A model generated the notes under the pieces. That model was not told the origin of the DNA and made no database searches. It saw only the letters and a program-made list of their open reading frames with translations. This document shows positions 25,069 through 33,615 of a DNA stretch of 64,000 bases, piece after piece. Both the position numbers and the translations under genes were made by a program. The stretch is from Solirubrobacterales bacterium (GTDB lineage Bacteria > Actinomycetota > Thermoleophilia > Solirubrobacterales > Solirubrobacteraceae). Every line of letters starts with the position of its first letter. Position 1 is the first letter of the stretch. The DNA is taken from positions 1 through 64,000 of the forward strand of contig CANJIV010000001.1 of assembly GCA_947474595.1 (NCBI GenBank), written 5' to 3'.

Positions 25069-25074
25069 TAGGTT
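25069..25074 (+). promoter_or_regulatory. -10 box TAGGTT, leaderless start for sulfatase 3
   Basis: TAGGTT ends 6 nt before the ATG at 25081, the same hexamer as at sulfatase 1. The hexamer before it shows no good -35, as expected for a regulated promoter. Confidence 0.6.
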
Positions 25075-25080
25075 GTCGTA

Positions 25081-27114
25081 ATGCCAACAGAAACCGGAAT
25101 TAACCGCAACCAATTTCTAAAAGGAGCGGCGGCCTCATCTCTGGCAGTAATGCTTGGATCGGGGGGGCGCGATGCACTCGCCGCAGGCGGGGACGAAGCG
25201 GCAGCTGCGGTAGCCGGTTTCAAAGGCAAGAACGTCGTTATGTTTATCACCGACCAAGAGCGGGGAATCCAGCACTTCCCGACAGGGTGGGCCGCCAAGA
25301 ACCTCCCCGGCCATCAGCGGCTGATTAAGAACGGCCTGGTCTTCGAGAACGCCTTTACTAACTCATGCATGTGCTCGCCGGCCCGCGCCTCGCTAATGAC
25401 CGGCTACATGCCTGCTCAGCATAGGGTTCGTCACTCGATTTCAAAGGACCTGCCAGAGACCAACTACCCCAATGTGTTGCTCTCCACCGAACTAAAGAAC
25501 ATCGCCTCAGTGATGTCTTCGGCTGGGTACACAGTGATCTGGAAGGGGAAGTGGCATCTGACCAAGGGCCAGATTGTGACCGACCCAACGACGGGCGAAG
25601 TAGTCGAGACTTTCGTCCCCGGAGACGTCGCAAAGTACGGCTTTGGCCGCTGGAATCCCAAGGACGCTGGGGCCAACGCCGATCTAGACCAAGGTGGAGG
25701 AGACGCCTTTGAGAACAATTTAGTCCCCTACACGGGCGGCGACAACGACGCGCGCTTCATGGATGACAACGGCGACGTTGCGGCCGGCAAAGAGGGCGCC
25801 CTTGCATACCTAGGCTCCGTGGCCGCAACTCAGCAGCCGTTTTTCATCGCAATTTCGCTAGTCAACCCCCACGACGTGATCCTTTATCCCGGGCAGTACG
25901 AAGACTCGCTATACGCCGATTCCACCCTAGACGGCGCCATTGGCCTACCAGCGACCGTCAACGAAAACTTAAAAAATAAGCCGCGAGCACAAGCTGCGTG
26001 GCAGCGCCTCACGAGTCTTGGATTAGGTGCCCTTAGGACCAACGCGGCTAAGCGCAAGTTTCTCAACTTCTACTCGAACCTTATGAAGGAGTCAGACGCC
26101 TACCTAGTCGAGGTCCTGGACCTACTAGAGGCCCAAGGCCTAATCGACGACACAGTGATCATCCGCACCTCCGACCACGGCGAAACCGGCATGGCTCACG
26201 GAACCTCCCGAGAGAAGTCATTTAATACCTATGAAGAGACGACGAAGATCCCTCTGATCTACTCGAACCCAAAGCTCTTTCCCAAGCCGCGTCGCACCGA
26301 GGCCTTGGTCTCCCACATCGACTTCTTGCCAACCATTGCAAGCCTGTTTGGAGCCCCAAGCGCGGCGCGCACCCAGTGGCAGGGCGTTGACTACTCGAAG
26401 GTGATCGCCAATCCCAAGGCGCCGGCGCCACAGGACTACGTCATGTTCACCTACGACGATTGGCAGTGCGGTGGCAGTAGCGGCCCCTACGTCCCGGAGC
26501 CTAATCACATCGCCAGCATCCGGGAGAAGCGCTGGAAGCTCGCGCGCTACTACGACCCGAGAGGTATAGAGAAGACCGAGTGGGAGATGTATGACCTGCA
26601 ACGCGACCCTAACGAGGCGATAAACCTCGCGGCCTCTGGCCGGCGACGTACGCCTCTCCAGGAGCGCGAATACAAGCGCATGAAGGCAAAGCTGGCTCGC
26701 GTCGAGAAGACGCGACTAGGGCCTATCCCTGGCACCAAGCAGGCAGTCTCGCTAACAGCGGCCACCAAGCAAACCAAAACCAGCAAGGCCCTTAAGTTGA
26801 CTGACATTGGCACGATAACTGGACTTCCAGTTGGTTCGGGCAGAGTCGTTATCGCGTGGGTACTCGATGCAGAGAAGTTGACCGGCGTTGGCAAGCTCAC
26901 GATCAGCTGTGGGTCGGGATTGATCAAGGGCCAGGCTACGGTCACAACGGTGACCGCAGGCGACACCATCACGCGCACCGGCAAGATCACGCTAACCGCG
27001 GGCACCGGTGATTTCCGGGGCATTAGAGGGAGCGGCCTCAGTTTCGTTGAGACCGACAATCTCGAAGGCACCAACGGGCAGATCACGATCACTGGCAACG
27101 CCACCTACCAGTAG
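25081..27114 (+). CDS. Sulfatase 3, exported
   Basis: Third tandem formylglycine sulfatase, 677 aa. Tat-like signal INRNQFLKGAAASSLAVML, again with only one arginine at the RR position; catalytic domain with FITDQER, C-S-P-A-R at Cys98, WKGKWHLTKG and TSDHGETG; C-terminal beta-rich domain from about 560 ending with GTGDFRGIRGSGLSF. Unlike sulfatase 2 it has its own promoter and ATG. It is convergent with the DsbA-like gene, with 10 nt between stops. The three enzymes differ most in loops after the active site, so they may take different sulfate esters. Confidence 0.92.
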   Translation: MPTETGINRNQFLKGAAASSLAVMLGSGGRDALAAGGDEAAAAVAGFKGKNVVMFITDQERGIQHFPTGWAAKNLPGHQRLIKNGLVFENAFTNSCMCSPARASLMTGYMPAQHRVRHSISKDLPETNYPNVLLSTELKNIASVMSSAGYTVIWKGKWHLTKGQIVTDPTTGEVVETFVPGDVAKYGFGRWNPKDAGANADLDQGGGDAFENNLVPYTGGDNDARFMDDNGDVAAGKEGALAYLGSVAATQQPFFIAISLVNPHDVILYPGQYEDSLYADSTLDGAIGLPATVNENLKNKPRAQAAWQRLTSLGLGALRTNAAKRKFLNFYSNLMKESDAYLVEVLDLLEAQGLIDDTVIIRTSDHGETGMAHGTSREKSFNTYEETTKIPLIYSNPKLFPKPRRTEALVSHIDFLPTIASLFGAPSAARTQWQGVDYSKVIANPKAPAPQDYVMFTYDDWQCGGSSGPYVPEPNHIASIREKRWKLARYYDPRGIEKTEWEMYDLQRDPNEAINLAASGRRRTPLQEREYKRMKAKLARVEKTRLGPIPGTKQAVSLTAATKQTKTSKALKLTDIGTITGLPVGSGRVVIAWVLDAEKLTGVGKLTISCGSGLIKGQATVTTVTAGDTITRTGKITLTAGTGDFRGIRGSGLSFVETDNLEGTNGQITITGNATYQ

Positions 27115-27124
27115 GCAGCGCAGA

Positions 27125-28000
27125 TCAGGCGGCGTGCCAGAGCGCGTCTTCGCCGAGCGGCTCGCGGATCACTTTGCCTGCGACGACCAGCTCTTCGAGT
27201 AGGACAACCGTGTCGGGAATGCTAGGTACCACAAGGGGAAGCGCCATGACGGCGGCAATCTCAGCGCTGGCTAGGGGCTGTGGAAAGCCGTTTATTACAT
27301 CGAGCACACTCGACGGGGGCTCGCGGCGTTCGAGCTTTGGGTCAAGGTTTGCGAGCACTACATCGTAGGCTTCGATCGGCTGGAAGCCGCCGGCCTCTAG
27401 CGATCTGCCATCTGGCGCAGTAAATACCAGCGATGGCGCGGTGTAGCGAACGGGCCCGTCGCTGGTGGCACTCTTTCCTTGCGCCTCGGTCGGTGTTCCG
27501 GCAGCCTGGCGCGAGCGCAAGCGCTGGCTTTCGTAGCGCTCGAGTACATCGTCGTCATCGAGGCAAGCGACCACGGCTGCGCCATCTATCCCTTCTATGA
27601 CATCCAAGGCGCGTGCGATCGCACTGTCATCGTCAAGTCGATCAGCCGTTGTGAACTGCAGGCGTTGTAGCGCCGCTAGTGCTGCATTGCCGAGCGTGTA
27701 ACTCTGCTCCGCTGCGAGCATCACGGCCCGGCAAGCCCGACTAGTACCCGATACACCGCTCTTGATCTGGTACCCACACGGCATCCCGAACCGTTCGGCA
27801 AAGACCCTGCGGGAGGCGACCACGCGCTCGGGCGTATAGCCGCGCCGCTCGTACTGCTCGGCGGTCTCTGTAAGGCCGATTACCACCAGCTCCCACTCCA
27901 GCTGATCTGCGAAGCGCCACTCAAGCGTGCGCAGCGCCGGGGCAGCCGAGTAAGCCCACGGACAGCCTGGGTCTGTGAAGTGAGTCACGGCGATTGACAT
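27125..28000 (-). CDS. DsbA-family thioredoxin-like protein (FrnE/HCCA isomerase-like)
   Basis: A 291-aa cytosolic protein with the DsbA thioredoxin fold: it opens THFTDPGCPWAYSAAPALRT, where C-P-W-A aligns with the CxxC position but has a single cysteine, as in 2-hydroxychromene-2-carboxylate isomerases and FrnE-like proteins. The C-terminal 60 residues look like a small winged-helix add-on. No signal peptide. The ATG has AGGAG about 6 nt upstream. Oxidoreductase or glutathione/mycothiol-dependent isomerase activity is possible; not resolvable here. Confidence 0.75.
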   Translation of the reverse strand: MSIAVTHFTDPGCPWAYSAAPALRTLEWRFADQLEWELVVIGLTETAEQYERRGYTPERVVASRRVFAERFGMPCGYQIKSGVSGTSRACRAVMLAAEQSYTLGNAALAALQRLQFTTADRLDDDSAIARALDVIEGIDGAAVVACLDDDDVLERYESQRLRSRQAAGTPTEAQGKSATSDGPVRYTAPSLVFTAPDGRSLEAGGFQPIEAYDVVLANLDPKLERREPPSSVLDVINGFPQPLASAEIAAVMALPLVVPSIPDTVVLLEELVVAGKVIREPLGEDALWHAA

Positions 28001-28022
28001 CAGAGACTCCTAGCCTAGCTGG

Positions 28023-28562
28023 TTAGTGCAGTGCCGCTTTCAGCGCGATGATTGTGGCACCAATGGCAACTGACACGCCTACGGCAAAGACGGTCTCGGT
28101 TCGCGTTGCACCGGCTCCACGCGACGCGTACCACGCCGTGACCGCCATCTCGAGCACGCAGATGTAGAGAGCAAGGTTGATCGTGTCTTGATCGGGAACC
28201 GCATCGAGAACACCCAGCAGCAGGACCACCACCGGCACCGCAATAACGCTTACCTTCGGCCATAGGTCTCTAGCTATCTCACGTACGTCGGCAATGGTCG
28301 GGCGGCGATGAAGCTGGCTCCACCTGCCAAGTAGCCGCGAATAGAGGTCGGCGATGAAGGTGGCCAGGCTCGTAAAGACAACAAACAGACAGACTGTTGC
28401 GGCACGATCACCCGAAGCTGCATCGGACGCTGCGATGACTGACGCAGCGAGAATCAGGCCGTATGTTGCGCTGGCCACATTGCGTGGATGGCGTGGACCT
28501 ACAGGCGATAGCCAGCTACCACGGGGAGGGTCGTCTGAGCTGAGATCTTTTGGCACTGGCAT
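28023..28562 (-). CDS. Four-helix membrane protein, unknown function
   Basis: A 179-aa protein with a polar N-terminal 25 residues and four predicted membrane helices (about 30-50, 58-78, 100-118 and 155-175), with a basic cytosolic loop (RLLGRWSQLHRRPT) between the second and third. I do not recognise a family. It is codirectional with the DsbA-like gene 22 nt downstream and may share its transcript. Confidence 0.65.
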   Translation of the reverse strand: MPVPKDLSSDDPPRGSWLSPVGPRHPRNVASATYGLILAASVIAASDAASGDRAATVCLFVVFTSLATFIADLYSRLLGRWSQLHRRPTIADVREIARDLWPKVSVIAVPVVVLLLGVLDAVPDQDTINLALYICVLEMAVTAWYASRGAGATRTETVFAVGVSVAIGATIIALKAALH

Positions 28563-28653
28563 TAGTGGTGGCTGAAATGAGAATACTCTGCCGAACTCGG
28601 TCGCGGTCAGTGGCTGCCCGCAGGATCAGTGCCCAGCGTGCGAGGATCTGAGT

Positions 28654-29052
28654 ATGGAATTTAATGGCTGGAACGTTGTTGTGTGGATCCACCTCTTGGC
28701 GATGGCTTTTTTTGTCGGCGGCCAACTCTTTGTCGGGTTGGCGGTCGTGCCGGTCTTTCGCGCCCAGGGAGGTAGTGAAGGTCCTGCTCGCGAGTGGATG
28801 ATTCCGATCGCTCGTCGCTTCGGCTGGGCATCGCTGGGCGCGATATCGCTATCGCTGATAACAGGAGCGGCACTCGCTTCGCATCTCCATCTGTGGAACG
28901 AGCATGCGATGCACCTAAAGCTGACGCTAGTGGCGATCGCAGTCGTGCTGGTCTGCATTCATGTCTTCATCACGAAGGGCGCCAACCGCCTACTCCAAGG
29001 GCTGATCTTGCTCGACTCAATAGCGATCGTGCTCGCAGCAACCGCGCTCTGA
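28654..29052 (+). CDS. Small membrane protein, CopD/DUF2269-like
   Basis: A 132-aa protein with four membrane helices. Histidines in the helices (WIHLLAMAFFVGGQLF near the N-terminus and HLHLWNEHAMHLKL) resemble CopD-like or cytochrome b561-like small membrane proteins. Metal or haem binding is inference. GAGG lies 8 nt before the ATG. Divergent from the minus-strand membrane gene; followed after 71 nt by the MFS gene. Confidence 0.6.
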   Translation: MEFNGWNVVVWIHLLAMAFFVGGQLFVGLAVVPVFRAQGGSEGPAREWMIPIARRFGWASLGAISLSLITGAALASHLHLWNEHAMHLKLTLVAIAVVLVCIHVFITKGANRLLQGLILLDSIAIVLAATAL

Positions 29053-29123
29053 ATCCCTTAGACAGATCTGGTGGCGCCATAAGGCGTTACTCTCTCTGAC
29101 CTCCTCCGAACAAGGCGGTCGTC

Positions 29124-30347
29124 ATGACAGTCAAGCCGCCTAACGCCACTCAACGCCTGCGCCCCAGCCTGCACCACCGCCCTGTCATCGCTGCCTTCCT
29201 ACGCATCTTCATCGCTGGCTTCGCAACGTTCTTGGCTGCTGGCTGCGTAATCCCAGTTCTGCCTCGCTACGTCACCGGTCCACTGAACTCAGGGCCGATC
29301 GCCGTTGGCATCGTGATCGGAGCATTTGCGATTAGTGCGATTGTCAGTCGCCCGTTGGCAGGCCGACTCGCCGACCGCTACGGGCGACGGTTGGTGATGG
29401 TGGTCGGGACGGTCGCGGCGTCATGTGCTGGTGCCTTGTACTTCTTGCCCCTCGATATCCCCGGCCTAATCTTCGCGCGCTTAGTGCTGGGGCTTGGAGA
29501 GGGGTTCGTCTTCACGGCCGGAATCGTGTGGACGGTGGACATAGCGCCTCAGTCTCGACGCGCCCAGGCGATCGGCCTATGGGGATTGGCGCTCTGGACG
29601 GCGATGAGCTTAGGGCCCCTGACCGGCGAGCTACTGCTCTCTACGATGGGCTACGCGGCGGTCTGGGCGTTTGCGGCCATCGTGCCCTTACTGGGGGCGG
29701 CTGTCGCGCTCACGATCCGCGACGATCATACCCCCGTCACCAACGCCCAAAAGCAGCCCTGGGTTCCGCGAGAAGCGCTGCGGCCCGGAGTTGGCCTTGC
29801 CTTGACTAGTATCGGCTGGTCGGCCCTCGCTGGCTTCGCGGTCCTCATGCTCCAAGGCCGAGGCGTGGGACACGGAGCGGCAGTCTTCACCGCCTTTGCC
29901 TCCTCGGTCGTGATTGCCCGACTCGTCTTAGGGCGCCTGCCCGATCGCATTGGAGCCGCCCGAACTGCAATAGGCGCCGGCTGTGTCGAGGCGGTCGGGC
30001 TCTGTGTGGTTGCGGTCGCCGGCTCTTGGCCCGTGGCTGTGGTGGGTGCCGTTGTAATGGGCTTGGGCTTCTCAGTTCTCTACCCGTCGCTGGCGCTGCT
30101 CGTGGTTGATAACGGCAGCATTGAGCGCCGTGGGGCAGCGCTTGGAGCCTTCTCGGCATTCTTCGATCTTGGGATTGGTGTTGGCGCACCACTGGCGGGA
30201 GTGGTCGCAGTTGCATTCGGATATACGGCCGTCTTCTGGCTTGCCGCAGCTGCCGCAGCTGGTGCCGCACTTCTAGCCGCAACGGCAACCAGACCGTCCT
30301 ACCGCTTGGGCGGCAGAGGGAAGAATCCACTAGTTCGCCGTACGTAG
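29124..30347 (+). CDS. MFS transporter
   Basis: Major facilitator of 407 aa, about 12 helices. The loop 2-3 motif A appears as GRLADRYGRRLVM and the helix 4-5 region as RLVLGLGEGFVFTAG. Hydrophobic-compound efflux is the usual role of such short MFS proteins, but the substrate is unknown. The 3' end overlaps the convergent DUF1295 gene by 49 nt. It lies 71 nt after the small CopD-like gene and may be cotranscribed. Confidence 0.88.
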   Translation: MTVKPPNATQRLRPSLHHRPVIAAFLRIFIAGFATFLAAGCVIPVLPRYVTGPLNSGPIAVGIVIGAFAISAIVSRPLAGRLADRYGRRLVMVVGTVAASCAGALYFLPLDIPGLIFARLVLGLGEGFVFTAGIVWTVDIAPQSRRAQAIGLWGLALWTAMSLGPLTGELLLSTMGYAAVWAFAAIVPLLGAAVALTIRDDHTPVTNAQKQPWVPREALRPGVGLALTSIGWSALAGFAVLMLQGRGVGHGAAVFTAFASSVVIARLVLGRLPDRIGAARTAIGAGCVEAVGLCVVAVAGSWPVAVVGAVVMGLGFSVLYPSLALLVVDNGSIERRGAALGAFSAFFDLGIGVGAPLAGVVAVAFGYTAVFWLAAAAAAGAALLAATATRPSYRLGGRGKNPLVRRT

Positions 30348-31078
30348 TCGTCATAGCCTGGGCGGCGCTGTCGAATCGACTGCTCAAGCAGCGGCTTGCC
30401 TGAAACACGTGAGAGCAAGATCATCATTACAACAGGGCCCACCAACGCCCACCAGGCGCCTGCGGCAATGCCGACGATGCCGATTCCCCACCACAGCAGG
30501 CAGTCCCCGAAGTAGTTGGGGTGGCGGGTGTATCGCCACAGTCCGGTATCCAAGACTCGACCGCTAGTAGCCCGATCGTTGCGAAAGCGTGTCAGTTGCA
30601 CGTCCGCGACCGCCTCAAAGCCAAGGCCCACTAAGAAAACTCCAACCCCCAACCAATCCAGCCAGAAAAGCTCGGCCGTCGCGGCGGGGAAGCCGGCTGC
30701 CTGGATCGGCATTGCGACTACCCAGACCAAAGAGGCCTGAGAGAGGAATACGAGATAGAGGCTCTGGATCGCAAAGGCCTCGCCGCGGCGCTCGCGCATC
30801 GCGCGATAGCGGGGGTCCTCCCCCTTGCCAAGGTTTCGCCGTGCTAGGTGGAGACCAAGACGTAGCCCCCATGCGGTAGCCAAAAGCGCCAAGAGCAGAC
30901 GGCGATCCTGATCGCCCTCCCCCACGGCGAACGTGACCCAGCCAACCACAGCGAACGCTGGGCCCCAGACGATGTCAACGATGGACGCGTCGCGCAGCCG
31001 CAGGCTGACAAGCCAGAGCGTTGCCAACAACAACGCTAGGCAACCGAAGTTGACTAGGAGCAGAAGCCCGGCGCTCAC
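30299..31078 (-). CDS. DUF1295 / steroid 5-alpha-reductase-like membrane protein
   Basis: A 259-aa polytopic membrane protein. The C-terminal GLWRYTRHPNYFGDCLLWWG is the NADPH-binding signature shared by DUF1295, isoprenylcysteine methyltransferases and steroid 5-alpha-reductases. DUF1295 genes are often found near CFA synthase genes in lipid-modification loci; a CFA synthase lies 7 kb away but not adjacent. GTG start at 31078. The 3' end overlaps the convergent MFS gene by 49 nt. Confidence 0.85.
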   Translation of the reverse strand: MSAGLLLLVNFGCLALLLATLWLVSLRLRDASIVDIVWGPAFAVVGWVTFAVGEGDQDRRLLLALLATAWGLRLGLHLARRNLGKGEDPRYRAMRERRGEAFAIQSLYLVFLSQASLVWVVAMPIQAAGFPAATAELFWLDWLGVGVFLVGLGFEAVADVQLTRFRNDRATSGRVLDTGLWRYTRHPNYFGDCLLWWGIGIVGIAAGAWWALVGPVVMMILLSRVSGKPLLEQSIRQRRPGYDDYVRRTSGFFPLPPKR

Positions 31079-31195
31079 CTCATCGTGTCCAAAATTGCCA
31101 CGACGTCTGCCTCGGTAGTGAGCGGATCCATCGCAGGTCGCTAGCGCGCATCGGCAAAATTATCCTCGGCAAGGAGCCCCGTCGCCTCGTCGTAG

Positions 31196-32593
31196 CTATG
31201 CATCCAGCGCCATGAAGGTGCCCGCATCTGCGAGCACTTCTGCCATCTTTTCGACGAGCTCATCAAGCATCGATTCGTCGCAGATCAATGGAGGAGCGAC
31301 CTGTAGAACCGAGTCACCACGATCGTCTGCTCGCGCAATCAATCCCGCCTCCAACAGCCGCCGGGGCAGGAAGCCCCGCAGCAGGCGCTCGCGTTGATCG
31401 GCATCAAAGCGCGTGTTCTGCTCGTCGGCTACTAACTCTGCTGCCCAAAAGAAACCGGCGCCGCGGATGTCTCCTACGATCGGCAGGTCACGTAGGGATT
31501 GAAGTCGTTGAGCGAGATAGGGCTCCATCTCTCGGACGTTCTCCAAGACCCCATCACGCTCGAAAATCTCAAGGCTCTGCAAGGCAATTGCAGCCGACAC
31601 CGGATGGCCGCCGAAGGTAATGCCATGCAGAAGAGTCTGTTTGTCGGCGTATAGGGGTTCAGCGACACGGTCTGAAACAACGACTGCGCCCATCGGAGCG
31701 TATGCCGAGGTGATCCCCTTGGCAGAAGTGATCAGATCGGGCACTACGTCAAAGCGCGTAGAGGCAAACAGCTCGCCGAGGCGACCGAAGCCAGCGATCA
31801 CCTCATCTGCACATAGCAGTACGCCGTAGCGGTCGGCAATCTCTCGTAGCCCGGGCCAGTATCCAGCCGGCGGGACGAGGCAGCCGCCGGCGTTCTGAAC
31901 TGGCTCGGCGATTATTAGTGCGACCGTCTCAGGGTCGGCGTCGACTATCGCCTGCTCGACCTCGCTAAGCAGACGGGCGCAGAATCTCGCCTCGTCATCA
32001 CCGTCAGGCGCGCGGAAGCTATTGGTATTAGAGACGTGGTGGGTCTCGATCGCAGGCGGGCCAAACGGGGCCTTCATATTCACTACTCCGGTAAAGGAGA
32101 GGGCGCCCAGAGTGACTCCGTGGTAGGCAATGTCGCGCGAGATCGCCTTGGTGCGCCCAGGCTCGCCATTAGCTAGATGAAATTGACGGGTGATCTTCCA
32201 AGCAGCCTCGACCGACTCCGATCCGCCGTTGGTGAAGAAGACCTTGTTGAGGTCGCCGGGCGCACGCTCGGCGAGTGCTTGGGCGAGCTTGATTGCGGCA
32301 GGATGGGCGGTTGCCCAGTTGGTGTTGAAGGCCAGAGTAGTCAGTTGCTCTGCCGCTGCCGCTGCCATCTCCTCGCCGTAGGAGTAGCCAAGCTGCGCGC
32401 AGAAGAGACTCGATAGCCCGTCGAGATAGCGCCGACCCTTGGTGTCAAAGACATATGGCCCCACACCACGCTCTAGGACCAAAAGCTCATTGGCATCTGG
32501 ACCAAAATTTCCGTTGCGCGTGAAATGCAGCAGCAGATGATCGTGCGCAGCCCGCTGCAGTATGTCGTGGTCCGTCGCTGTCTTAGTGTTCAT
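31196..32593 (-). CDS. Class III PLP-dependent aminotransferase
   Basis: Aspartate-aminotransferase-fold class III enzyme, 465 aa, cytosolic. Landmarks: LDGLSSLFCAQLGYS for the N-terminal cofactor region, VFFTNGGSESVEAAWK, LLCADEVIAGFGR, and the Schiff-base lysine in LITSAKGITSAYAPMG. This arrangement fits omega-amino acid:pyruvate or polyamine/beta-alanine aminotransferases. AGAGG precedes the ATG by 5 nt. A LysR gene lies directly upstream on the same strand and may control it. Confidence 0.9.
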   Translation of the reverse strand: MNTKTATDHDILQRAAHDHLLLHFTRNGNFGPDANELLVLERGVGPYVFDTKGRRYLDGLSSLFCAQLGYSYGEEMAAAAAEQLTTLAFNTNWATAHPAAIKLAQALAERAPGDLNKVFFTNGGSESVEAAWKITRQFHLANGEPGRTKAISRDIAYHGVTLGALSFTGVVNMKAPFGPPAIETHHVSNTNSFRAPDGDDEARFCARLLSEVEQAIVDADPETVALIIAEPVQNAGGCLVPPAGYWPGLREIADRYGVLLCADEVIAGFGRLGELFASTRFDVVPDLITSAKGITSAYAPMGAVVVSDRVAEPLYADKQTLLHGITFGGHPVSAAIALQSLEIFERDGVLENVREMEPYLAQRLQSLRDLPIVGDIRGAGFFWAAELVADEQNTRFDADQRERLLRGFLPRRLLEAGLIARADDRGDSVLQVAPPLICDESMLDELVEKMAEVLADAGTFMALDA

Positions 32594-32657
32594 CTCGACC
32601 TCTGAGAATCGATGGATAAGACGGTCTCCTATAACAGTATGGCGACTCTCGCCGCTC

Positions 32658-33533
32658 TTACATACTGCGCGCTAAGGCTAGAAATGCTTCTACCACCGGT
32701 GATTCATCGGTAGTCCTGTAAGCGACGGCGAAACCGACCTTGCGTGGCTTGGGTCGCAGTGGACGGTAGGTGACCCCGGTGCGGTTGAGTGCCATGAGGG
32801 AGGAAGGAACAAATGTGACCCCCAGCCCAGCCGCAACGAGACCGACGGCGGTCTGTAGCTCGGTCACCATCTGCACCACGCGTGGGACTACGCCAGCGTC
32901 AGCCAGCGTTCCTTGCGTGGCCTCATAAACCCCTGGCGCATCCTCAGGAGAGAAGCTCACGAACGCCTCCTGGGCGAGTGCGCGAACGTCGACTCGCGCG
33001 CTGTTGACTAAGCGATGGTCGGACGGCAACGCCACGACAAGCGGCTCCTCAAAGAGGGTCTCGACAGTAACCGCATCCGCGGCGATCGGTGGGCGTAGGA
33101 ATCCAATATCTATCTCGCTAGCGGCAAGAGCTAAGAGTTGGGCGCCCGGTGCCATCTCGCGCAGATGTACGCGTACTCCGGGGTTCTCTACCGCAAAGGA
33201 GCGCAGGAACTCTGGCACCTGCCCGTACATCGTCGAACCGACAAATCCAATTGCAAGATCTCCAAGATCTCCGCGATCGACACTGCGAGCTGTCGCAGCA
33301 GCATGCTCGACGGCGCCTAAGACATTGCGAGCCTCGGCAAGGAATGCGCGCCCTGACGGTGTGAGTGAGACGCCCCGGCGATCGCGGACCAACAGGGTTA
33401 CGCCGATCTCTCTCTCAAGTGCGCGAATCTGCTGACTTAGAGGAGGCTGAGACATATGCAACCGCTGTGCTGCTCGGCGAAAGTGCAGCTCCTCAGCGAC
33501 GGCAACAAAATATCTCAGGTGGCGTAGTTCCAT
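32658..33533 (-). CDS. LysR-family transcriptional regulator
   Basis: LTTR of 291 aa. The N-terminal winged helix starts MELRHLRYFVAVAEELHF and contains the recognition helix (AAQRLHMSQPPLSQQIRALE); the rest is the effector-binding domain, in the CbbR/BenM-like subgroup that often senses aromatic or organic acids. A TGTGAT-N11-ATCACA box directly upstream fits autoregulation. The 64-nt gap to the aminotransferase suggests that gene is a target; the effector is unknown. Confidence 0.9.
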   Translation of the reverse strand: MELRHLRYFVAVAEELHFRRAAQRLHMSQPPLSQQIRALEREIGVTLLVRDRRGVSLTPSGRAFLAEARNVLGAVEHAAATARSVDRGDLGDLAIGFVGSTMYGQVPEFLRSFAVENPGVRVHLREMAPGAQLLALAASEIDIGFLRPPIAADAVTVETLFEEPLVVALPSDHRLVNSARVDVRALAQEAFVSFSPEDAPGVYEATQGTLADAGVVPRVVQMVTELQTAVGLVAAGLGVTFVPSSLMALNRTGVTYRPLRPKPRKVGFAVAYRTTDESPVVEAFLALARSM

Positions 33534-33540
33534 ATCAGCG

Positions 33541-33563
33541 TGTGATCGGGATAACCTATCACA
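33541..33563. promoter_or_regulatory. LysR-type box TGTGAT-N11-ATCACA
   Basis: Perfect 6-bp arms separated by 11 bp, the T-N11-A architecture of LTTR sites, centred about 19 bp upstream of the LysR start codon. A second small inverted repeat, AGTAT-TTCG-ATACT, follows at 33568-33581 and abuts the -35 of the candidate sRNA promoter. Confidence 0.7.
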
Positions 33564-33580
33564 GATTAGTATTTCGATAC

Positions 33581-33609
33581 TTGTAAAGACAGGTCAGATG
33601 CCCTACCTT
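33581..33609 (+). promoter_or_regulatory. Promoter TTGTAA-N17-TACCTT
   Basis: A -35 of TTGTAA (33581-33586), 17-bp spacer and -10 of TACCTT (33604-33609), among the best matches to a sigma-A promoter in the window. The predicted transcription start at about 33616 coincides with the first base of the stem-loop series downstream. Confidence 0.65.
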
Positions 33610-33615
33610 TAATCC

